From Clostridia bacterium (GTDB taxonomy: Bacteria > Bacillota > Clostridia > Christensenellales > Borkfalkiaceae), in assembly GCA_017457215.1 (NCBI GenBank), contig JAFTHU010000001.1, positions 109,890 to 173,889 of the forward strand: a stretch of DNA of 64,000 nucleotides, written 5' to 3'. A program made the translations under genes and the position numbers. The notes below the pieces were generated by a model. That model ran no database searches and had not been told where the DNA came from. It saw only the letters and a list, made by a program, of their open reading frames with translations. The stretch's first letter is position 1; every line of letters starts with the position of its first letter. Shown piece after piece: positions 41,219 to 49,765 of this stretch.

Positions 41219-43117
41219 ATGCTGATTTCCGCAGACAATTTACAATTCGGTTTTGGCGGCGGTTCTCTTTTGGAAAACGTCTGTTTTTCGTTGAACGAGG
41301 GAGAACGGGTCGGGCTTATCGGCGGAAACGGCGAGGGTAAAACCACCCTTCTTCGTTTGATTTTGGGCGAGTTGGAGGCGGAAAACGGTACAATTTTCCG
41401 TAAAAACGGTATCCATATAGGATATTTGGCACAAAACGGCGGTTACGATTCCGCCAACACCGTTTTTGAAGAAATGCGGGAAATTTTCTCCGCAGACATC
41501 CGCGCCATTGCCGCTTTACGCGAAACGGAAGAAAAAATTGCGACGACGGAAGAAAATACCGCTGCGTACCGTACTCTTTCACAAAAATACGAGTCCTTGA
41601 ATAAACAAATAGCCGCCCGCGATAGCTATAATTACGAAGTGCGTATCCGCACGGTATTAAACGGAATGGGCTTTGAAAACAGTTACGCGCAACCCATTTG
41701 CACTATGTCGGGCGGAGAAAAAACCCGTTTGCAACTGTGCCGTCTTTTACTAGAAGAACCAGAACTTTTGATTTTGGACGAGCCGACCAACCACCTTGAT
41801 ATGAAAACGCTGTTCTGGTTGGAAGAATACCTCGCCTCGTTCAAGGGCGCAATTTTGACCGTTTCCCATGACCGTTATTTTTTAGACAAACTGGTTTCCA
41901 CCGTCTACGAGTTGGAAAATAAAAAACTTTCCGTCTTTAAAGGGAACTATTCGAAATACAAGATATTGAAAGCGGAAAAAACGGCGCGGATTTTAAAAGA
42001 ATACGAAAAACAGCAAGAAGAACGGGCGCACATGCAAGAATACGTAGACAGGAATCTCGTACGGGCTTCCACGACCAAAATGGCGCAATCCCGCCGTTTG
42101 GCTTTGGAAAAAATGGAGATTATTGAAAAGCCGTCCTTACCACCCGTCCCCCCTCATTTTTCTTTTTCCTATGCGGAAAAACCCTACGAAAGAGTATTGG
42201 AAATACAAAATCTTCTCCTAACGGCAGGCGAAAAAACATTGCTTAAAAACGCATCTTTTACACTGATACGCGGAGAAAAATGCGCTGTAATTGGAGATAA
42301 CGGCACGGGAAAATCTACCTTAATCAAAGAAATCGTTCGCGGGAAAAACTCCGCTTTGAAATTCGGAAGATTTGTAAAAATAGCCTATTACGACCAAGAA
42401 AACGCCAACCTTTGCCCAAGCGAAACGGTTTTAGGAGAGCTTTGGGGCAGACACGTCGGCTGGGAGCAAACCAAAGTACGCGCCGTTTTGGCGCAGGCAG
42501 GCTTACCAGCGGAAGATATGGAAAAACAAGTGTTTATGCTTTCGGGCGGCGAACGCGCAAAGCTTGCTCTTGCCGTCTTTGCCTGCGAGGGCGGCAACGT
42601 CCTCCTTTTGGACGAGCCGACCAACCATTTGGATTTGGCTGCGCGCGAAAGTTTGGAAAGTGCGTTAAAAGAATTTGACGGCACTTTGCTTTTCGTTTCG
42701 CACGACCGCTATTTCATTCGTGCCTTGGCGGGAAAAATATTAGAATTAGAAGAGGGCAACGCAACCGAATTTACAGGCTCTTACGACGAATACGTGGCGT
42801 ATAAACAGCAGAAAAAAGCGGCGGATAAATCGGTTCATTCCACCCCGTCTGCCGACGTTTTGAAAAACTCCGAACAAAAAGAGAGTTATTACCGAAACAA
42901 AGAAGAACGTTCGCAAGAAGCAAAGCGTCGCACCCGTATCAAAAAAATCGAAGAGGAAATTTATGCGTTGGATGCGGAAGACGAGCAATTAAACGCCGAC
43001 CTTTCGACCCCTGAAGTAACGGCAAACTTCCCTCTACTCACCGAAAAGTGTAACCGTTTGGAGGAAATTAAACGGCTATTGGAAGAACTCTACGCCGAAT
43101 ACGAGACGCTGATTTAA
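41219..43117 (+). CDS. ABC-F family ATPase (Uup/YdiF-like)
   Basis: A 632-residue protein; the ATG at 41219 has GGAGG 8 nt upstream. There are two ABC domains without membrane segments: GGNGEGKTT and LSGGEKTRLQLCRLLL...LLILDEPTNHLD (first), GDNGTGKST and LSGGERAKLALAVFACEGGNVLLLDEPTNHLDL (second). The first signature, CTMSGGEKTRLQ, keeps SGGEK. After the second domain a Lys/Glu-rich coiled coil (about 560-632) is like Uup/YdiF. ABC-F proteins act on ribosomes in translation or give antibiotic resistance; the subgroup is unclear. Confidence 0.93.
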   Translation: MLISADNLQFGFGGGSLLENVCFSLNEGERVGLIGGNGEGKTTLLRLILGELEAENGTIFRKNGIHIGYLAQNGGYDSANTVFEEMREIFSADIRAIAALRETEEKIATTEENTAAYRTLSQKYESLNKQIAARDSYNYEVRIRTVLNGMGFENSYAQPICTMSGGEKTRLQLCRLLLEEPELLILDEPTNHLDMKTLFWLEEYLASFKGAILTVSHDRYFLDKLVSTVYELENKKLSVFKGNYSKYKILKAEKTARILKEYEKQQEERAHMQEYVDRNLVRASTTKMAQSRRLALEKMEIIEKPSLPPVPPHFSFSYAEKPYERVLEIQNLLLTAGEKTLLKNASFTLIRGEKCAVIGDNGTGKSTLIKEIVRGKNSALKFGRFVKIAYYDQENANLCPSETVLGELWGRHVGWEQTKVRAVLAQAGLPAEDMEKQVFMLSGGERAKLALAVFACEGGNVLLLDEPTNHLDLAARESLESALKEFDGTLLFVSHDRYFIRALAGKILELEEGNATEFTGSYDEYVAYKQQKKAADKSVHSTPSADVLKNSEQKESYYRNKEERSQEAKRRTRIKKIEEEIYALDAEDEQLNADLSTPEVTANFPLLTEKCNRLEEIKRLLEELYAEYETLI

Positions 43118-43138
43118 ACAAAAAATATTTTTATATGT

Positions 43139-43177
43139 AAACAGTCGTGCGCTAAAAAGTTCACGGCTGTTTTTTTA
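43139..43177 (+). terminator. Terminator of the ABC-F gene
   Basis: ACAGTCGTG (43141-43149) pairs with CACGGCTGT (43162-43170), one G-U; then TTTTTTT. Confidence 0.85.
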
Positions 43178-43348
43178 TCTTACGCATATGGTTAGGCATA
43201 TATTTTCGTCCAAGAATTCAGTTTTTAAGACAAAAAGCTTAAAAAAGGACTATTTTTTCAAAACGTTTACAATATATTATCAAACTTCTTACGAAATTTT
43301 GGTGAAAAACAAACAACTATTGCGTATAATACAGATAAATAAAACGCC

Positions 43349-43374
43349 AGACAGAATTTTTACACTGTCTGGAT
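43349..43374 (+). promoter_or_regulatory. Leader hairpin of the 43.4 kb gene
   Basis: CCAGACAG (43349-43356) pairs with CTGTCTGG (43367-43374), 10-nt loop. It lies in the leader between TATAAT (43325-43330) and the gene; possible mRNA stabiliser. Confidence 0.5.
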
Positions 43375-43413
43375 GTTTGTCAAATGAATAAAAATATTTT
43401 AGGAGATTTCATT

Positions 43414-43665
43414 ATGGGTATCAAAAATTTTTTTAAGAACGCGTTTTCGGATATGAAAGCAAGCGCAAAATCGCAACATGAAGTAGATAAAGCAAATTTG
43501 AATGCGGTAAAAGCGGAATCAAAAGCACAATGGGAAGAAGCAAAAATGAGCCCTAAAGCTCGCCAAGCGAAAATGCAAGAAGAACGTGAAAAACAAATTG
43601 CTGAAGCAAACGAAAGAAAAGCACTTGCAGAAGAACGCATTAGAAAAGCAAGAGGCGAAAAGTAA
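43414..43665 (+). CDS. Small Lys/Glu-rich coiled-coil protein, unknown function
   Basis: An 83-residue protein; start MGIKNFFKNAFSDMKASAKS at 43414 with AGGAGA 7 nt upstream. A basic N-terminus (KNFFKNAFSDMK) is followed by a long Ala/Lys/Glu helix with repeats of KAES/EEAK/ERKAL. This kind of protein occurs throughout Clostridia without a known role. It is followed by the tRNA-Ser partial repeat. Confidence 0.85.
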   Translation: MGIKNFFKNAFSDMKASAKSQHEVDKANLNAVKAESKAQWEEAKMSPKARQAKMQEEREKQIAEANERKALAEERIRKARGEK

Positions 43666-43667
43666 AT

Positions 43668-43727
43668 ACTTCCACCTTTGCAAAAAAGTGCCCTGATGGG
43701 CACTTTTTTGGCGCAGGCGGAGGGATT
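43668..43727. repeat. Partial copy of tRNA-Ser 3' end plus terminator
   Basis: A 60-bp segment nearly identical to 43833-43893 (one substitution and one indel). It includes the 3' CCA/acceptor/partial T-arm of tRNA-Ser (TGGCGCAGGCGGAGGGATT) and the terminator hairpin GTGCCC-TGAT-GGGCAC. Confidence 0.85.
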
Positions 43728-43832
43728 TTGGCTTCGCCAAAGTGTCCTCGCTCAATCTTTCTTGCTCTTTTCACGCGCTTTTCCTTTTTTCGCTCGTCGC
43801 GCGAACCCCCGATAATTCCGGTATTCTTCAAG
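43728..43832. pseudogene. Possible tRNA-Ser remnant
   Basis: Between the two repeats, the motif CGAACCCCCG and the stretch TTCAAGACTTCCGCC resemble, in the same order, the T-loop and the anticodon-arm region of the intact tRNA-Ser (TCGAACCCCCG and TTCAAGACCGCC). A tRNA-Ser copy may have been broken here; likeness is weak. Confidence 0.35.
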
Positions 43833-43874
43833 ACTTCCGCCTTTGCAAAAAAAGTGCCCTGATGGGCACTTTTT
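43833..43874 (-). terminator. tRNA-Ser terminator
   Basis: AAAGTGCCC, TGAT loop, GGGCACTTT (about 43852-43873); the minus-strand tail is T-rich. It begins just past the CCA end of the tRNA. This segment is also the second copy of the 60-bp repeat (43833-43893). Confidence 0.85.
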
Positions 43875-43963
43875 TGGCGCAGGCGGAGGGATTCGAACCC
43901 CCGTGGGCTTTCACCCAAACGGTTTTCAAGACCGCCTCGTTATGACCGCTTCGATACGCCTGC
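43875..43963 (-). tRNA. tRNA-Ser (anticodon UGA)
   Basis: An 89-nt class II tRNA. The acceptor GCAGGCG (43957-43963) pairs with CGCCTGC (43879-43885); discriminator G and CCA are encoded. Anticodon loop CTTGAAA gives UGA, reading UCA/UCG/UCU-type serine codons. It has a long variable arm (TGGGTGAAAGCCCA) and T-loop TTCGAAT. Confidence 0.96.
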
Positions 43964-43999
43964 ATATTTTATAAAATTTTCAAAATTATTTACCATACC

Positions 44000-44028
44000 A
44001 TTATACCCCAACAAAAAAAAATTGTCAA
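44000..44028 (-). promoter_or_regulatory. tRNA-Ser promoter
   Basis: TTGACA (44023-44028) and TATAAT (44000-44005), 17-bp spacer, minus strand. Confidence 0.88.
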
Positions 44029-44074
44029 CGATTTTTATCCAAGTAAAAGAAAATGCAATATAAAAAGAAGGGTG

Positions 44075-45121
44075 TTATTCCCCTTCTTTCTTTTTTGACT
44101 TTTCTTGCCTTTTCTGTGCTTTTTCCGCCGCACGCGCCGCCTTTTTCGCGGCTTTATATTCCCGCTGCAGTTCTTTTTTGCTCTTCGCCGCGTCTGAAGC
44201 CGCAAGCTCCGTTTCCGCAACCGCTTCTATAGGCAAGGCAATTTTCAGAACCTGTTTTTCCGCTGTAATTACAATGCTTTCATGTTCCCCGCCGTTTTCG
44301 CCGTCCAAAGAAAACGCCGTAGGCTCCATTTCCAGCTTAATTTCCGACGCTCGCACGAACATCAATTTCGATTTACTAAAATCGCGTTCTCGCAAATTTT
44401 TATAAAGCTGTATCCACTCCCGCAGTTTTTTGGGACGCGGAATAAACAACGCCTCTAACCGCCCATCGTCAAGCTGTACCTTTTTATCCACCAACAAATG
44501 CAACGTGCCTATCGATTTCGAGTTGGAAATCGTACCGAAAATAAACTCTCCTGAAAACACAACGTCCCCTGCGTCTACGCGCATTTTACGGCACGCAGCC
44601 TTAAATTTATTCGGCCCGATACACTTAATAATATTGACGACGTACGCCCATATTTTAAAGCGGTTTTTCGCCTTTTGGTCAGTTTTATACGAAACATCAG
44701 TAGCAATCCCAAACGCCGCAACATACGCAAAATAACGGTCCCCGAATTTTCCCAAATCCAAAGCCTTTACGTTATCGGATGCGGCAATTTTCGCCGCTTC
44801 CACGACGTTTTTCGGCAAATGATGCGTCGCCGCAAAATCGTTTACCGTTCCCGTGGGGATAAACCCTGTTTCCACAGGTTTTGGCAACGCCATTACGCCG
44901 TTCACCATTTCATGCAACATTCCGTCTCCACCGGCAACAACGATACGGTCAAACTCTGCGCCCTCCGTACGGATTTTATTAATTCCGTCCCCCGAACACT
45001 GCGTAGGATATGCAACCACTTCGTATCCCGCTTTCGTAAAGACGTCCAGTACCTGCGCCAAATGCTTGCGTATGACCCCCGTTCCCGAGTGCGGATTAAA
45101 AACAAACAACAATCTTTTCAT
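44075..45121 (-). CDS. Diacylglycerol/lipid kinase family protein (YegS-like)
   Basis: A 348-residue DagK/YegS/sphingosine-kinase-type protein. The start is the ATG at 45121 (MKRLLFVFNPHSGTGVIRKHL), with AAAGGAA upstream. Family motifs: NPHSGTG (about 9-15), VVAGGDGMLHEMVNGV (about 62-77), GFIPTGTVNDFAATH (about 87-101) and the C-terminal FSLDGENGGEHESI. Lys/Glu-rich tail after about residue 310 (KKELQREYKAAKKAARAAEKAQKRQEK). It phosphorylates diacylglycerol or a similar lipid; lipoteichoic-acid recycling is one possible role. Confidence 0.92.
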   Translation of the reverse strand: MKRLLFVFNPHSGTGVIRKHLAQVLDVFTKAGYEVVAYPTQCSGDGINKIRTEGAEFDRIVVAGGDGMLHEMVNGVMALPKPVETGFIPTGTVNDFAATHHLPKNVVEAAKIAASDNVKALDLGKFGDRYFAYVAAFGIATDVSYKTDQKAKNRFKIWAYVVNIIKCIGPNKFKAACRKMRVDAGDVVFSGEFIFGTISNSKSIGTLHLLVDKKVQLDDGRLEALFIPRPKKLREWIQLYKNLRERDFSKSKLMFVRASEIKLEMEPTAFSLDGENGGEHESIVITAEKQVLKIALPIEAVAETELAASDAAKSKKELQREYKAAKKAARAAEKAQKRQEKSKKKEGE

Positions 45122-45273
45122 AGCTTTTTTCCTTTCAACTATGATAATATATTTTTTTTGCAAAGTCAAGACTCTTGTCGAAAATTGTTAAAGATTTGTT
45201 AATTTTTCAAAAAAATACCTATGCATACGCACGCTTTTAAGAAAAACAGCTTTCCTTTTTTGCGCAGATATGC

Positions 45274-45279
45274 TATACT
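45274..45279 (+). promoter_or_regulatory. -10 box upstream of the QueG-like gene
   Basis: TATACT (45274-45279); the -35 (TTTCCT, 45251-45256, 17-bp spacer) is poor. Leader about 45 nt with AAGGAGC before the ATG. Confidence 0.5.
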
Positions 45280-45330
45280 GATTTCGATAACCACACAAAC
45301 AAAAGAGCCTACGCGTCAAAGGAGCAACCT

Positions 45331-46023
45331 ATGCAAGAAAAATCCGCAACGTTTACCTTACAAGCCGAACTATCTACCCTCGCGCGCGATTTGGGCGCAG
45401 ACATTATCGGCTTTTGCGATTTAAATAAATCGCCGATAAAGGAATTGCCAGCTCTGCGCTACGCTGTTTCTCTCGGCGTAAAACTTTCGGATTCTGTTTT
45501 CAAAACCATTGAAAATGCACCGTCTTTTATGTATTTCCAACATTACCGAACGGCAAACTCGCTGTTGGATACCATTGCATTTCGTTTGGCTCGAGAAATA
45601 GAAAAACGGAGCGGTGAAGCTTTCCCAATTGCCGCAAGCCAAAGCCTTGGAAAACACAACCCTTATCGCGGCGTATATCCCCATAAAACAGCGGCAGTGC
45701 TTTCGGGGCTTGGATTCGTTGGGAAAAGCGGTTTGTTTTTATCTGCCGAATACGGCAGCAAAGTGCGTCTTGCCACAGTGCTGTGCTCTTTACCGCTGCA
45801 AGCGGAAAAGCCCGTTATTGAAAACGGATGCGGAGATTGTACAATTTGTCAAAAAGCTTGCCCCGCAGGCGCAATCTTCGGGGAAAAACCCACAACGGAC
45901 GGGGAAAGAAATTTCGACGCGGAAAAATGCTCTCGTTATATGAAAGAACATTTTCAAGACGTTGGCAGAGGCAGCGTTTGCGGCATTTGCATCAAAGTTT
46001 GCCCTAAAAATAAACTTTTATAA
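45331..46023 (+). CDS. QueG-like 4Fe-4S protein, shortened (putative epoxyqueuosine reductase-related)
   Basis: A 230-residue iron-sulfur protein. It begins with LAELSTLARDLGADIIGFCDL... and carries the two-cluster ferredoxin tail GCGDCTICQKACPAGAIFGEKP (about 168-189) and CSRYMKEHFQDVGRGSVCGICIKVCPKNK (about 200-228). This matches the QueG/DUF1730 arrangement, but QueG is about 380 residues with a HEAT-repeat C-terminus, absent here. Shorter homologues in anaerobes, without known function, are related. A strong palindrome follows (46058-46106). Confidence 0.75.
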   Translation: MQEKSATFTLQAELSTLARDLGADIIGFCDLNKSPIKELPALRYAVSLGVKLSDSVFKTIENAPSFMYFQHYRTANSLLDTIAFRLAREIEKRSGEAFPIAASQSLGKHNPYRGVYPHKTAAVLSGLGFVGKSGLFLSAEYGSKVRLATVLCSLPLQAEKPVIENGCGDCTICQKACPAGAIFGEKPTTDGERNFDAEKCSRYMKEHFQDVGRGSVCGICIKVCPKNKLL

Positions 46024-46057
46024 ACGGAAATGACAATAAAAACGGCTGGATACCACG

Positions 46058-46106
46058 TATGATATGCCCCCCAAAAGTTAGACAAACTTTTGGGGGGCAT
46101 ATCATA
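46058..46106. repeat. Perfect 22-bp palindrome, IS3-terminus-like
   Basis: 46058-46079 is an exact reverse complement of 46085-46106, with loop AGACA. The core TGCCCCCCAAAAGTTAGACA looks like the terminal repeat of IS3-family (IS150-group) insertion sequences, from memory ...CCCCAAAAGTTAGACA. No transposase lies nearby. It may also act as a terminator for the QueG-like gene, since a T-rich run follows. Confidence 0.65.
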
Positions 46107-46127
46107 TATCCTTTTCCCTTTTATTTT

Positions 46128-46844
46128 TTAAATATTCAAGTTATTATTATAACCTTTTAACAATTCCTCTTTATATAAATGCGAATCGTTGCACCATTGT
46201 AACACGCGCGGAACAATTTTTTCTTCCCTTTCATCAAACCAAATTACCGTAACCGCGCTGTGCGAAAGGTCGAAATGCGTGGACAAAATAGAATACGGAA
46301 TATCCAAAACACTGCTTAAAAACACCAATCCAAATCCTGCGTGCGCAAATAATGCCACCCTCTTTTCGTTCTTTTGCAGCCTTTTATAACAGCCGTTTTC
46401 CCTATCGTGCACAAACCCAAGGCCAGCGAAAAACTCATCCACTTTTTCGTCCACTTTTTTCACGCCTTCTTCAAAGGTATTTCCGCCAAAATCGGAGTAT
46501 TTGTACCATTCCGCGCCGAGCGCACGAGCTTCTTTACTGTTGAATTTTTCCTTATATTCCTTGATATCGAACACAAACTGCAATTTTCCGTTGCTGTCTT
46601 TTGCCGTAAAATTATTCCAAGTAAAGCCTTCGTTCGTCCAATCCAACACCGTTTTCTTTAAACCAAGCCTTTTAAGGGTTGGTTCTGCCGTCATCTGTGC
46701 ACGGACGGAATCGGACGTATAAACTTCGTCCAACCCGTAAAGCGAAAAGCGTTTGGAAAGCGCCTCCGCTTGTTTTTGCCCGTATTCCGTCAAACTGTCT
46801 GGCTCGTAGATGGGGTCTCCGTGCCGCACATAATAAAAAATCAT
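46128..46844 (-). CDS. Histidine phosphatase family protein
   Basis: A 238-residue phosphatase; the start ATG at 46844 has AAGGAG 4 nt upstream and gives MIFYYVRHGDPIYEPDSLTEYGQKQAEALSKRF. The RHG motif is at residue 7-9 and the second His is in VALFAHAGFGLVFL (about 174-187). The region around DEVYTSDSVRAQMTAEPTLKRLG is typical. It removes phosphate from an unknown substrate. The neighbour on the same strand is GH31 (48 nt). Confidence 0.92.
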   Translation of the reverse strand: MIFYYVRHGDPIYEPDSLTEYGQKQAEALSKRFSLYGLDEVYTSDSVRAQMTAEPTLKRLGLKKTVLDWTNEGFTWNNFTAKDSNGKLQFVFDIKEYKEKFNSKEARALGAEWYKYSDFGGNTFEEGVKKVDEKVDEFFAGLGFVHDRENGCYKRLQKNEKRVALFAHAGFGLVFLSSVLDIPYSILSTHFDLSHSAVTVIWFDEREEKIVPRVLQWCNDSHLYKEELLKGYNNNLNI

Positions 46845-46891
46845 ACTTCTCCTTTGCCCGCCGTTTTCAGCGGCGGTTTTTATTGTTCTTA

Positions 46892-49348
46892 TTATAACGT
46901 TTCTTTTAAAATCGCTTTGATAACCGCAGGCAGTTTCGCGCCCCGCACCGCATTTAAAAATTGCTTTTTCGTTTTCGCTTTTTTTATTTCTTGCCACGCC
47001 GCATACTTCGCCGAATTGTTGGCTTCGGCTTTGGTCAACACACGCAAAGCGCGGCGGCATAATTTTTCCCCGTGCGTTTGCCTTGCAAAACAAACTTCTA
47101 CGCGGTAATGCGTTCCCTTTTTAAACGGAATCTCTATCGTCGCGCAATCGCCGATTATTTTTTTCGCTTTCGTTTTCTTGCCGTCTATCCAAAGACTGAA
47201 CTCCCCTTTTTTTACGTTTGCAAAACACAACCGCAAAACGCGTTTTTCGGGAATTATTCCCCCATCGCCCTCGCCGTAAATTTCCGTAATTTGCTTGCAG
47301 ATTTTTACCTCTTTTATCAACTTTTGCGTGAATACCGTCTTAAATACAGCCGTTTTATTTTTTTCTGCTCCGTCCTCTAACAGCGTATATTTGCCGTCGC
47401 CGTTATAGATACGGATTTCCAATTTTTGGGGATTGCCGCAACCGTTCCCTGCGTCCATAGAAAGAGGGAGTACGCCGCCCGATTTCGCCAAAACGGGAAT
47501 CTCGTCCAACTTTCGATATAAAGTAATTTCCTTGCCTTTTTTTCCCGCCTCGTATTCGTCGCCCGTGAAAATATCCGTCCACCTGCCTTCGGGCAACCAA
47601 ATTTTCACCCGCGCATACCCGTCTTTTTTTTGTGGCGTAACGACGGGCGCAACCAACAATTCACTGCCAAAATAATATTCTTGCGGGTATTGATATGCGG
47701 CGGCTTGCTTATGCCGATAATACAAAGGCTCTATAAGCGCTGCGCCCTCTTCGTGTGTTCGGCGGGATGCCGTATAAAGATAGGGAATCAACTGATGCCG
47801 CAAGCGTAAAAACTCCGCCGCGATAAGCCCTGCGCCATTCCCGTATTCCCAAGGCTCTTTCGTCATCGTATCAAAGGAAGTACAATGCAAACGATTAATC
47901 GGGCTGAATACGCCGTACTGAATATGTCGAACGTATAATTCGTCGTTTTTCTCCCCGAAATTGTGCCCGCCGATATCATGGCTCCACCACGTATATCCCA
48001 CGTTCGTTGCCGTCGCTGTAAAATAGGGCAAATAGGCAAGCGTTTCCCACGTAATTTCCGTATCCCCCGAAAAACCTATGGGGTATCTATGCGAACCTAC
48101 CCCTGCGTAACGAGAAAGCACCAAAGGCTCTCTATGCCCATCGAGATTATCCAAATAATGGTAATGGTTGAGCGCCCAAAGCGGGTCGTAATCCCTCTGC
48201 GCGCCATTGTCTTTTTCACTCTGCCAAGGGATATTCGGCTGTTGCCAATCCACCCACCAAAAATCTACGCCGTCCTTTTCGTATGGGCGGTGTAACACCG
48301 CAAAATAGGCGTTGATAAACGTTGCGTTGGAAAAATCAAACGGAATGCATTTTCCGTTCGGCTCGCTTATTCCCAAAGCGGCTGCCATCTTTACATAATC
48401 CCGCTCCCAGAACCGCACGCCGTCCGACGGATGCAGATTGAGCGTAATTTTTAAACTCTTTTCGCCTAATTCTTTTAAAAATTTTTTATAATCGGGAAAA
48501 AGGTTTTTATTCCAGGTGTACCCTGTCCAACCCAAATTAACGTAACAATCCCCTACGTATTCTTTCCCGCTTCTGCCTCTTTCGCTAATTCCAAGCTGCG
48601 CGTCGACGTCCTCCGAATAATGCCAATCCATATCCACCGTCGCAACAGTGAGCGGTATTTTACGCTCTTCAAAGCGGTTTAAAACCTGTAAATATTCCTC
48701 ATCTGTGTATACGTGATACCTACTCCACCAATTACCGAGGGCATATCTGGGCACAATCGGCGGTGCGCCCGTGATTTGATACAAAGCCCTAACCGCTCCC
48801 CGATAATCATCGCCGTACGCAAAAATATATTCATCACTGCCGTCTGCCCGCTCGTTTTCCACTTCCCCGTTTTTGGAAAGGGACAACGACGCGGAATCGT
48901 CTAAAACCGCTACCCCTGTTTTTGAACAAACGCCTGCCTCTAACCAAATCTTTCTCGGTTCTTCGTTTAACCAAGGTCGGCTGTATACGTCTGCGTTGCA
49001 GTTATCCAACGTTCGATATGTGCCCAAAAGATTCCCCTCGTTTGTCGCCAAAACACGTTCGTCTTCAAACTCAACGCATACCTGCCTTCGTTCTTTCGCC
49101 AAAATCAATCTGCAAACTCCAGTATCGATAACGGCGGTTTCGCCATGATAAAAAACGGAAAATTCCGTTTTCGCCATATCCCGAAACCATACCGACTGCG
49201 TCGCCTTGTCGCGGAAAATTTTTCGTTCGCTCTTTTCCAAACGGAATAATCTTTTCCCTAAAACGGTAACGCGGTAATCCGCCCAAAACACGACGTTTCC
49301 CTCGTTTGCATACGGTCTTGTATGCGCAATTAAATGTTTATCTAACAT
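46892..49348 (-). CDS. Glycoside hydrolase family 31 protein (alpha-glucosidase-like)
   Basis: An 818-residue GH31 enzyme, without signal peptide, that cleaves alpha-glucosidic or alpha-xylosidic bonds. N-terminal beta domain to about 200 (ADYRVTVLGKRLFRLEKSERKIF...), catalytic barrel with IPLTVATVDMDWHYSEDVD, the nucleophile region YEKDGVDFWWVDWQQPN, the acid/base region RYAGVGSHRYPIGFSGDTEITWETLA, and a C-terminal beta domain. The final 60 residues add an unusual basic helix-rich tail (KAEANNSAKYAAWQEIKKAKTKKQFL). It has the histidine phosphatase downstream and DUF1653 upstream. Confidence 0.93.
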   Translation of the reverse strand: MLDKHLIAHTRPYANEGNVVFWADYRVTVLGKRLFRLEKSERKIFRDKATQSVWFRDMAKTEFSVFYHGETAVIDTGVCRLILAKERRQVCVEFEDERVLATNEGNLLGTYRTLDNCNADVYSRPWLNEEPRKIWLEAGVCSKTGVAVLDDSASLSLSKNGEVENERADGSDEYIFAYGDDYRGAVRALYQITGAPPIVPRYALGNWWSRYHVYTDEEYLQVLNRFEERKIPLTVATVDMDWHYSEDVDAQLGISERGRSGKEYVGDCYVNLGWTGYTWNKNLFPDYKKFLKELGEKSLKITLNLHPSDGVRFWERDYVKMAAALGISEPNGKCIPFDFSNATFINAYFAVLHRPYEKDGVDFWWVDWQQPNIPWQSEKDNGAQRDYDPLWALNHYHYLDNLDGHREPLVLSRYAGVGSHRYPIGFSGDTEITWETLAYLPYFTATATNVGYTWWSHDIGGHNFGEKNDELYVRHIQYGVFSPINRLHCTSFDTMTKEPWEYGNGAGLIAAEFLRLRHQLIPYLYTASRRTHEEGAALIEPLYYRHKQAAAYQYPQEYYFGSELLVAPVVTPQKKDGYARVKIWLPEGRWTDIFTGDEYEAGKKGKEITLYRKLDEIPVLAKSGGVLPLSMDAGNGCGNPQKLEIRIYNGDGKYTLLEDGAEKNKTAVFKTVFTQKLIKEVKICKQITEIYGEGDGGIIPEKRVLRLCFANVKKGEFSLWIDGKKTKAKKIIGDCATIEIPFKKGTHYRVEVCFARQTHGEKLCRRALRVLTKAEANNSAKYAAWQEIKKAKTKKQFLNAVRGAKLPAVIKAILKETL

Positions 49349-49368
49349 AGTTTCCTCTCTTTTAACTA

Positions 49369-49581
49369 TTATCCGATAAACGTAAATCTTTTATACCTTT
49401 TCCCGTCCCGTTCTACCGTTTCGTTCCACATAGAAGCGGGGCGAATCCAAACTTGTCCGTCCCCGTATAATGCACGATAAACGACCGTTTCTTCTCCCGT
49501 TTCCGAGTGTTTTGCAAGCGCGATAACTTCATATTCCATACCCTTAAAATGACGGTATTTTCCCAGCTTGATTTCTTGCAT
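49369..49581 (-). CDS. DUF1653 domain protein
   Basis: A 70-residue protein, MQEIKLGKYRHFKGMEYEVIALAKHSETGEETVVYRALYGDGQVWIRPASMWNETVERDGKRYKRF: the whole is the DUF1653 domain, a small beta-rich unit of unknown function that occurs alone in many bacteria. It has its own promoter (TATAAT at about 49610-49615). GGGGAAG lies before the ATG. The next gene, GH31, starts 20 nt later. Confidence 0.9.
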   Translation of the reverse strand: MQEIKLGKYRHFKGMEYEVIALAKHSETGEETVVYRALYGDGQVWIRPASMWNETVERDGKRYKRFTFIG

Positions 49582-49718
49582 ACACTTCCCCTCATATTTT
49601 AGAAGATTATAACATAAAATTTGTTTCTTGACAATAGCTAAAAAAAGAAAACGATAAAAAATTGTATGAAAATGCTAAAAAGTAGCACAAATGAATAGCT
49701 TTTTCTTTTAAAAAGGTA

Positions 49719-49724
49719 TATAAT
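49719..49724 (+). promoter_or_regulatory. -10 box of the permease gene
   Basis: TATAAT (49719-49724); no good -35 box. Transcription would begin near 49731, so the ATG at 49727 cannot be the translation start and the ATG at 49766 is used. Confidence 0.55.
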
Positions 49725-49765
49725 AAATGCCGTTTGAAATTATTTTATACTTACATAGGATTTTT

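Noticed and set aside
46859-46882. Terminator between the histidine phosphatase and GH31 genes
   Set aside because: CCGCCGTTTTCAGCGGCGG is hairpin-like with T on the plus strand only, opposite to both genes; it sits next to the phosphatase ribosome-binding site and has no clear role.
46845-47093. Longer start for the histidine phosphatase
   Set aside because: It would overlap the end of GH31 in another frame and has no family likeness; the RHG protein begins at 46844.
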